NCBI RefSeq assembly: GCF_046484155.1 | Contig: NZ_JAWOBT010000045.1 | Span: 1-10,022, forward strand | Reading direction: 5' to 3' | Origin: Alkalibacterium sp046484155 | Lineage (GTDB): Bacteria; Bacillota; Bacilli; Lactobacillales; Carnobacteriaceae_A | DNA length: 10,022 bases | Shown here: positions 7,351-10,022 of the stretch, one piece after another | How the letters are laid out: every line of letters begins with the position of its first letter | How positions within the stretch are numbered: the first letter of the stretch is position 1 | The notes under the pieces: generated by a model | Databases searched by the model: none | What the model saw: the letters and a program-made list of their open reading frames with translations, nothing else | What the model was told of the DNA's origin: nothing | Translations under genes and position numbers: made by a program

Positions 7351-7397
7351 CTTTACTTCCTTACTGGCTTCTATAAAATAGGAGGTAAGGAAAAAAG
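7351..7397 (+). repeat. Long imperfect inverted repeat upstream of the thiolase
   Basis: TTCCTTAC (7357-7364) matches GTAAGGAA (7385-7392) perfectly. Nested inside, CTTCTAT (7368-7374) pairs with ATAGGAG (7378-7384) around AAA, with a TGG bulge on the left. CTTT (7351-7354) and AAAG (7394-7397) extend the base. It is followed by A-rich sequence, not T-rich, on the plus strand and by no T-run on the minus strand, so it is not a classical terminator. It may be a DNA operator over the promoter or an mRNA hairpin. Confidence 0.7.
7352..7379 (+). promoter_or_regulatory. Candidate thiolase promoter inside the inverted repeat
   Basis: TTTACT (7352-7357, four of six matches to TTGACA), a 16-base spacer and TAAAAT (7374-7379) form a plausible promoter. 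Transcription would start near 7386, with an AAGGGGAG ribosome binding site at 7425-7432 for the thiolase. Both hexamers fall within the inverted repeat, so a repressor bound there could block transcription. Confidence 0.4.
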
Positions 7398-7441
7398 TAT
7401 GAGTTAAACGAATAGTTATAAATGAAGGGGAGATTAATTAG

Positions 7442-8656
7442 ATGAGTAAAGTATATATCGCAGGCGCAAAACGCACGCCGGTCGGTTCATTTTTAGGTGC
7501 TTTGAAAGATGTTTCTGCCTCAGACTTAGGCAGTTACGCTATCAAGGGTGTGCTTGAACAAAGCGGCATCAGACATGAAGACATCGACGAAGTGGTGCTT
7601 GGAAACGTTCTGCCAGCGGGCCAAGGACAAGGGGTCGCCCGTCAAGCGTCGATCAAAGCGGGGATTCAAGTGGGAGTACCCGCCTATTCTCTTAACATGG
7701 TCTGCGGCAGCGGACTGAAAACTGTCATCAATGCGTATCTGGGTGTCAAATCGGGGGAGTACCAGGCAATTATTGCCGGCGGAACGGAATCGATGAGTCA
7801 GGCACCTTATCTCATTCCCGGCAGCACGCGTTCGGGACACAAGATGGCTGGCTACAAGGTGGGTGACCACATGCTGGATGATGCCTTGACCGATGCGTTT
7901 GAAGGGTACCACATGGGCGTAACCGCTGAAAACATTGTCGAACGCTACGGTATCACGCGTGAAGAACAGGATGCTTTTGCGATCATGTCTCAAAGGCGTG
8001 CGATCGAAGCGATAGATAACGGCTCATTTAAAGATGAGATCGTTCCTGTTGAAACGACTGTACGTCGTGAAACAGTCGTGGTCGACACGGATGAATTTCC
8101 TAACCGTAAAACGACGGAAGACAAACTGAACAGCCTGCGTCCCGCTTTCAAAAAAGACGGATCCGTGACAGCCGGAAACGCATCCGGGATCAACGATGGC
8201 GCCAGTGCCACCTTAGTCGTGGGTGAAGAATACATGAAGCACAACGGCCTAATTCCGTTAGTTGAAATTGTAGCCGTTGGTCAGGGGGGCGTGGATCCTT
8301 CTGTTATGGGACTCGGTCCGACACCGGCGATCAAACAGGCAATGAAAAAAGCGGATATCGCTTTTGAAGATATCGATATTTTTGAGTTGAACGAAGCGTT
8401 CGCTTCACAAAGTTTAGGCGTCTTGAAAGAAGTGACCGAGGCCTTTGGCGTCAGCAAAGACTACATGCTCGAACGCACGAATCTAAACGGGGGAGCGATC
8501 GCTTTAGGCCATCCCGTGGGTGCGAGCGGCAACCGGATTCTAGTGACGCTGATTCATGCCATGAAACAGCGCGGATCGAAATATGGTCTGGCTTCGCTCT
8601 GTATCGGTGGCGGCATGGGTGTCGCTGTTCTCGTTAAAAATACGGACGTTGAATAA
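7442..8656 (+). CDS. Acetyl-CoA C-acetyltransferase (thiolase)
   Basis: This 404-residue thiolase II condenses two acetyl-CoA into acetoacetyl-CoA, reversibly. The catalytic residues are present: nucleophile Cys88 in NMVCGSG, NEAF (about 316-319), His357 in GHPVGASG and the second active cysteine, Cys387, in CIGGGMG. The length fits the biosynthetic family (390-405). AAGGGGAG at 7425-7432 lies nine bases before the ATG. In lactic acid bacteria this step feeds the mevalonate pathway to isoprenoids, often via a thiolase fused to HMG-CoA reductase (mvaE). Here it is a separate enzyme with no reductase, synthase or fatty-acid oxidation gene beside it. It has its own probable promoter, so it is probably not part of metNIQ. 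AtoB, ThlA, PhaA and MvaE-type roles cannot be told apart from sequence alone. Confidence 0.95.
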   Translation: MSKVYIAGAKRTPVGSFLGALKDVSASDLGSYAIKGVLEQSGIRHEDIDEVVLGNVLPAGQGQGVARQASIKAGIQVGVPAYSLNMVCGSGLKTVINAYLGVKSGEYQAIIAGGTESMSQAPYLIPGSTRSGHKMAGYKVGDHMLDDALTDAFEGYHMGVTAENIVERYGITREEQDAFAIMSQRRAIEAIDNGSFKDEIVPVETTVRRETVVVDTDEFPNRKTTEDKLNSLRPAFKKDGSVTAGNASGINDGASATLVVGEEYMKHNGLIPLVEIVAVGQGGVDPSVMGLGPTPAIKQAMKKADIAFEDIDIFELNEAFASQSLGVLKEVTEAFGVSKDYMLERTNLNGGAIALGHPVGASGNRILVTLIHAMKQRGSKYGLASLCIGGGMGVAVLVKNTDVE

Positions 8657-8662
8657 AAAATG

Positions 8663-8691
8663 TTGACAAGTAGGCAGCCCCGCTATATTAT
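8663..8691 (+). promoter_or_regulatory. Promoter of the riboflavin leader
   Basis: A perfect TTGACA (8663-8668), a 17-base spacer and TATTAT (8686-8691) form a good housekeeping promoter. Overlapping TATATT (8684-8689) would give only 15 bases. It starts seven bases after the thiolase stop, and transcription would begin near 8698, just ahead of the FMN aptamer. Confidence 0.8.
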
Positions 8692-8711
8692 TGAGTTGAC
8701 AAAACTAAATA

Positions 8712-8817
8712 GTCTTCAGGGCAGGGTGCAAGTCCCTACCGGTGGTAAAGCCCACGAGCCGCAAGGCAGATTCGGTTAAACTCCGAAGCCGACAGTATAG
8801 TCTGGATGAAAGAAGAC
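8712..8817 (+). promoter_or_regulatory. FMN riboswitch (RFN element)
   Basis: The conserved RFN core is complete. P1 is GTCTTC (8712-8717) with GAAGAC (8812-8817). It is followed by AGGGCAGGGTG, CCCTACCGGTGGT, GCCCACGAGC, CCGAAGCCGACAGT and AGTCTGGATGAAAGAAGA in order. This aptamer binds flavin mononucleotide. In Firmicutes leaders such as B. subtilis ribD, FMN binding favours the terminator and shuts off riboflavin synthesis genes. Here it lies upstream of two terminators and ribD. Its 5' strand CAGGGCA (8717-8723) is complementary to the 5' arm of both terminators. Confidence 0.97.
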
Positions 8818-8890
8818 AGTATCAATGACACAATTATGGGTCTGAATTATCCAAGGGGATAGTTTAGATAAACTGACGTTGTATTTTGAA

Positions 8891-8925
8891 TGCCCTGGAA
8901 TTTTTATTCCAGGGCATTTTTATAT
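8891..8925 (+). terminator. First terminator of the ribD leader
   Basis: TGCCCTGGAAT (8891-8901) pairs with ATTCCAGGGCA (8906-8916), 11 perfect base pairs around TTTT, followed by TTTTTATAT. It lies about 75 bases past the aptamer, the usual place for an RFN expression platform. Its 5' arm can also pair with the aptamer strand at 8715-8723. Confidence 0.92.
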
Positions 8926-8991
8926 AGCGGCACGCCTCTACCGAGAAATAGGGGGTGTCTCATAAGTGTGGCAGAAAATATATTTTGTATT

Positions 8992-9024
8992 GCCCTGAAT
9001 CTGAAAAGATTGAGGGCTTTTTTA
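8992..9024 (+). terminator. Second terminator of the ribD leader
   Basis: GCCCTGAATCT (8992-9002) pairs with AGATTGAGGGC (9007-9017), with one G-G mismatch and a GAAA loop, followed by TTTTTT. It ends about 20 bases before the ribD start, downstream of the first terminator in the same leader, with no gene or clear promoter between them. Confidence 0.85.
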
Positions 9025-9045
9025 ATGCCGTGAAAGGATTTTATA

Positions 9046-10022
9046 ATGGATATCAAATATATGGAACGTGCTTTAGAATTAGCTGAAAAAGGCAGAGGCT
9101 TTACGTCGCCGAATCCCATGGTCGGCGCGGTCATCGTTAAAGATGGCCGCATTATTGGTGAAGGCTACCATGAAAAGGTAGGCGAAGCCCATGCCGAAGT
9201 CAATGCGATCCGTTCGGCCACGGAATCTGTCGAAGGGGCCACCATTTATGTCACGCTAGAACCGTGTTCACATTACGGCAAGACACCTCCCTGCTCGGAT
9301 TTGATCATTGAAAAGAAACTCGAAAAAGTAGTGGTTGCAGCGACGGATCCGAATCCGCTTGTATCCGGTAGAGGACTGGAGCGTCTGAGAAAAGCAGGTA
9401 TCGAAGTCGTTGAAGGGATATTGGAAGAAAAGAGCAATCGATTAAATGAAATATTCAATCAATACATTACAACGAGAACGCCCTTTGTGCTGATGAAATA
9501 TGCCATGTCTTTAGATGGCAAGATCGCGACAGGGACAGGGGATTCTAAATGGATCTCATCCGAGCAGTCGAGAGAACACGCACATCAGTTAAGAGGCTAT
9601 CTCTCGGGTATCATGGTGGGGATAGGGACCGTATTGAAAGACGATCCCTTACTCACTTGCCGCGTACCGGGTTACAATGATCCAACCCGGATCGTACTGG
9701 ACAGCCAGCTGCGTATCCCGCTTGAATCAAAGATTTTAATGGATCAGGACGAGGCGCCAACGCTGATCATCACGACAAAAAAAGCGCCAATAAGTAAAAT
9801 AAAACAACTGAAAGAGTTAGGTGTCGAGATCATGATCGTTCCTGAACGTAATGGAAAAGTGGACCTGAAAAAAGCCCTGGTCTTACTTGGGCAAAAAGGG
9901 ATAGACAGTATCCTGCTCGAAGGTGGCGGCACACTGAATGCGGCTGCTTTAGAAGCCGGCATTGTAAACAAAGTGAACATTTATATCGCACCAAAAATCA
10001 TCGGGGGCGCAAACGCCATCTC
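9046..10022 (+). CDS. ribD: RibD, riboflavin deaminase/reductase, 3' end cut off
   Basis: This is a bifunctional enzyme of riboflavin synthesis. The N-terminal domain deaminates diaminohydroxyphosphoribosylaminopyrimidine; the C-terminal domain reduces the ribosyl group with NADPH. 325 codons are seen, open to the window edge; the family is about 360 long, so some 35 residues are missing. Zinc and catalytic residues are visible: HAE (49-51) with H49 and E51, and C74 and C83 in PCSHYGKTPPC. The reductase domain starts near 147 (FVLMKYAMSLDGKIAT), with SKWISS at about 167-172 and LLEGGGTLN near 295-303. AAAGGA (9033-9038) lies seven bases before the ATG. As first gene behind an FMN riboswitch it probably heads a rib operon that continues past the window. 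Confidence 0.96.
   Translation, partial: MDIKYMERALELAEKGRGFTSPNPMVGAVIVKDGRIIGEGYHEKVGEAHAEVNAIRSATESVEGATIYVTLEPCSHYGKTPPCSDLIIEKKLEKVVVAATDPNPLVSGRGLERLRKAGIEVVEGILEEKSNRLNEIFNQYITTRTPFVLMKYAMSLDGKIATGTGDSKWISSEQSREHAHQLRGYLSGIMVGIGTVLKDDPLLTCRVPGYNDPTRIVLDSQLRIPLESKILMDQDEAPTLIITTKKAPISKIKQLKELGVEIMIVPERNGKVDLKKALVLLGQKGIDSILLEGGGTLNAAALEAGIVNKVNIYIAPKIIGGANAI

Noticed and set aside
7526..7993. A 155-codon open frame on the minus strand inside the thiolase
   Set aside because: The opposite strand carries conserved thiolase motifs throughout; the antisense frame shows no family features.
8696..8701. Second TTGACA just upstream of the FMN aptamer
   Set aside because: No -10 lies at 16-18 bases, and a start there would fall inside the aptamer and destroy it. 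It is taken as chance.
8960..8990. TATATT at 8979-8984 as an internal ribD promoter between the terminators
   Set aside because: No -35-like hexamer or TGn extension is present at the right distance, and a terminator follows at once.
1..10022. CRISPR array, tRNA/rRNA, prophage or complete insertion sequence
   Set aside because: I looked for spaced direct repeats, cloverleaf genes and transposase or integrase motifs and saw none.

Overview
This window looks like chromosome from a low-to-mid GC Gram-positive bacterium of the Firmicutes. The order Lactobacillales is likely, perhaps a Carnobacteriaceae-type genus, but that placement is an inference from gene style rather than a proven assignment. 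Supporting signs are strong AAGGAGG-type ribosome binding sites, TTGACA/TATAAT-type promoters with TGn extended -10 boxes, a tRNA-sensing T-box leader, an FMN riboswitch, U-tract terminators and a lipoprotein methionine-binding protein. I see no intact mobile element, CRISPR array, tRNA or rRNA. Apart from one uncharacterised gene on the minus strand (78-920), everything reads rightward.

Layout. (1) 78-920, minus strand: a 280-residue basic protein of unknown function. A following minus-strand gene may start at 75, but its frame breaks before the window edge. (2) 1061-2074: a calcineurin-like metallophosphoesterase, transcribed divergently from (1) and closed by a terminator at 2156-2190. (3) 2295-4297: a two-gene unit of an APC-family amino-acid permease and a CutC-family TIM-barrel protein, with overlapping stop and start codons. 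(4) 4312-7303: a methionine uptake operon. A promoter is followed by a T-box leader whose specifier reads AUG (methionine), then metN (ATPase), metI (permease) and metQ (binding lipoprotein). Low methionine, sensed as uncharged tRNA, should open transcription of the importer. (5) 7442-8656: an acetyl-CoA acetyltransferase (thiolase) with its own probable promoter, which sits inside a long imperfect inverted repeat. (6) 8663 to the end: an FMN riboswitch, two successive terminator hairpins, and ribD, the first gene of riboflavin synthesis, cut off by the window edge.

The most notable regulatory feature is the ribD leader. Both terminators carry a 5' arm complementary to the same conserved 5' strand of the FMN aptamer, which suggests a two-stage FMN-controlled attenuator. 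Also worth a look are the T-box, whose tRNA-end-pairing bases are UGGA, and the inverted repeat over the thiolase promoter. I did not find a clear novel multi-gene system; most genes belong to well-known families.
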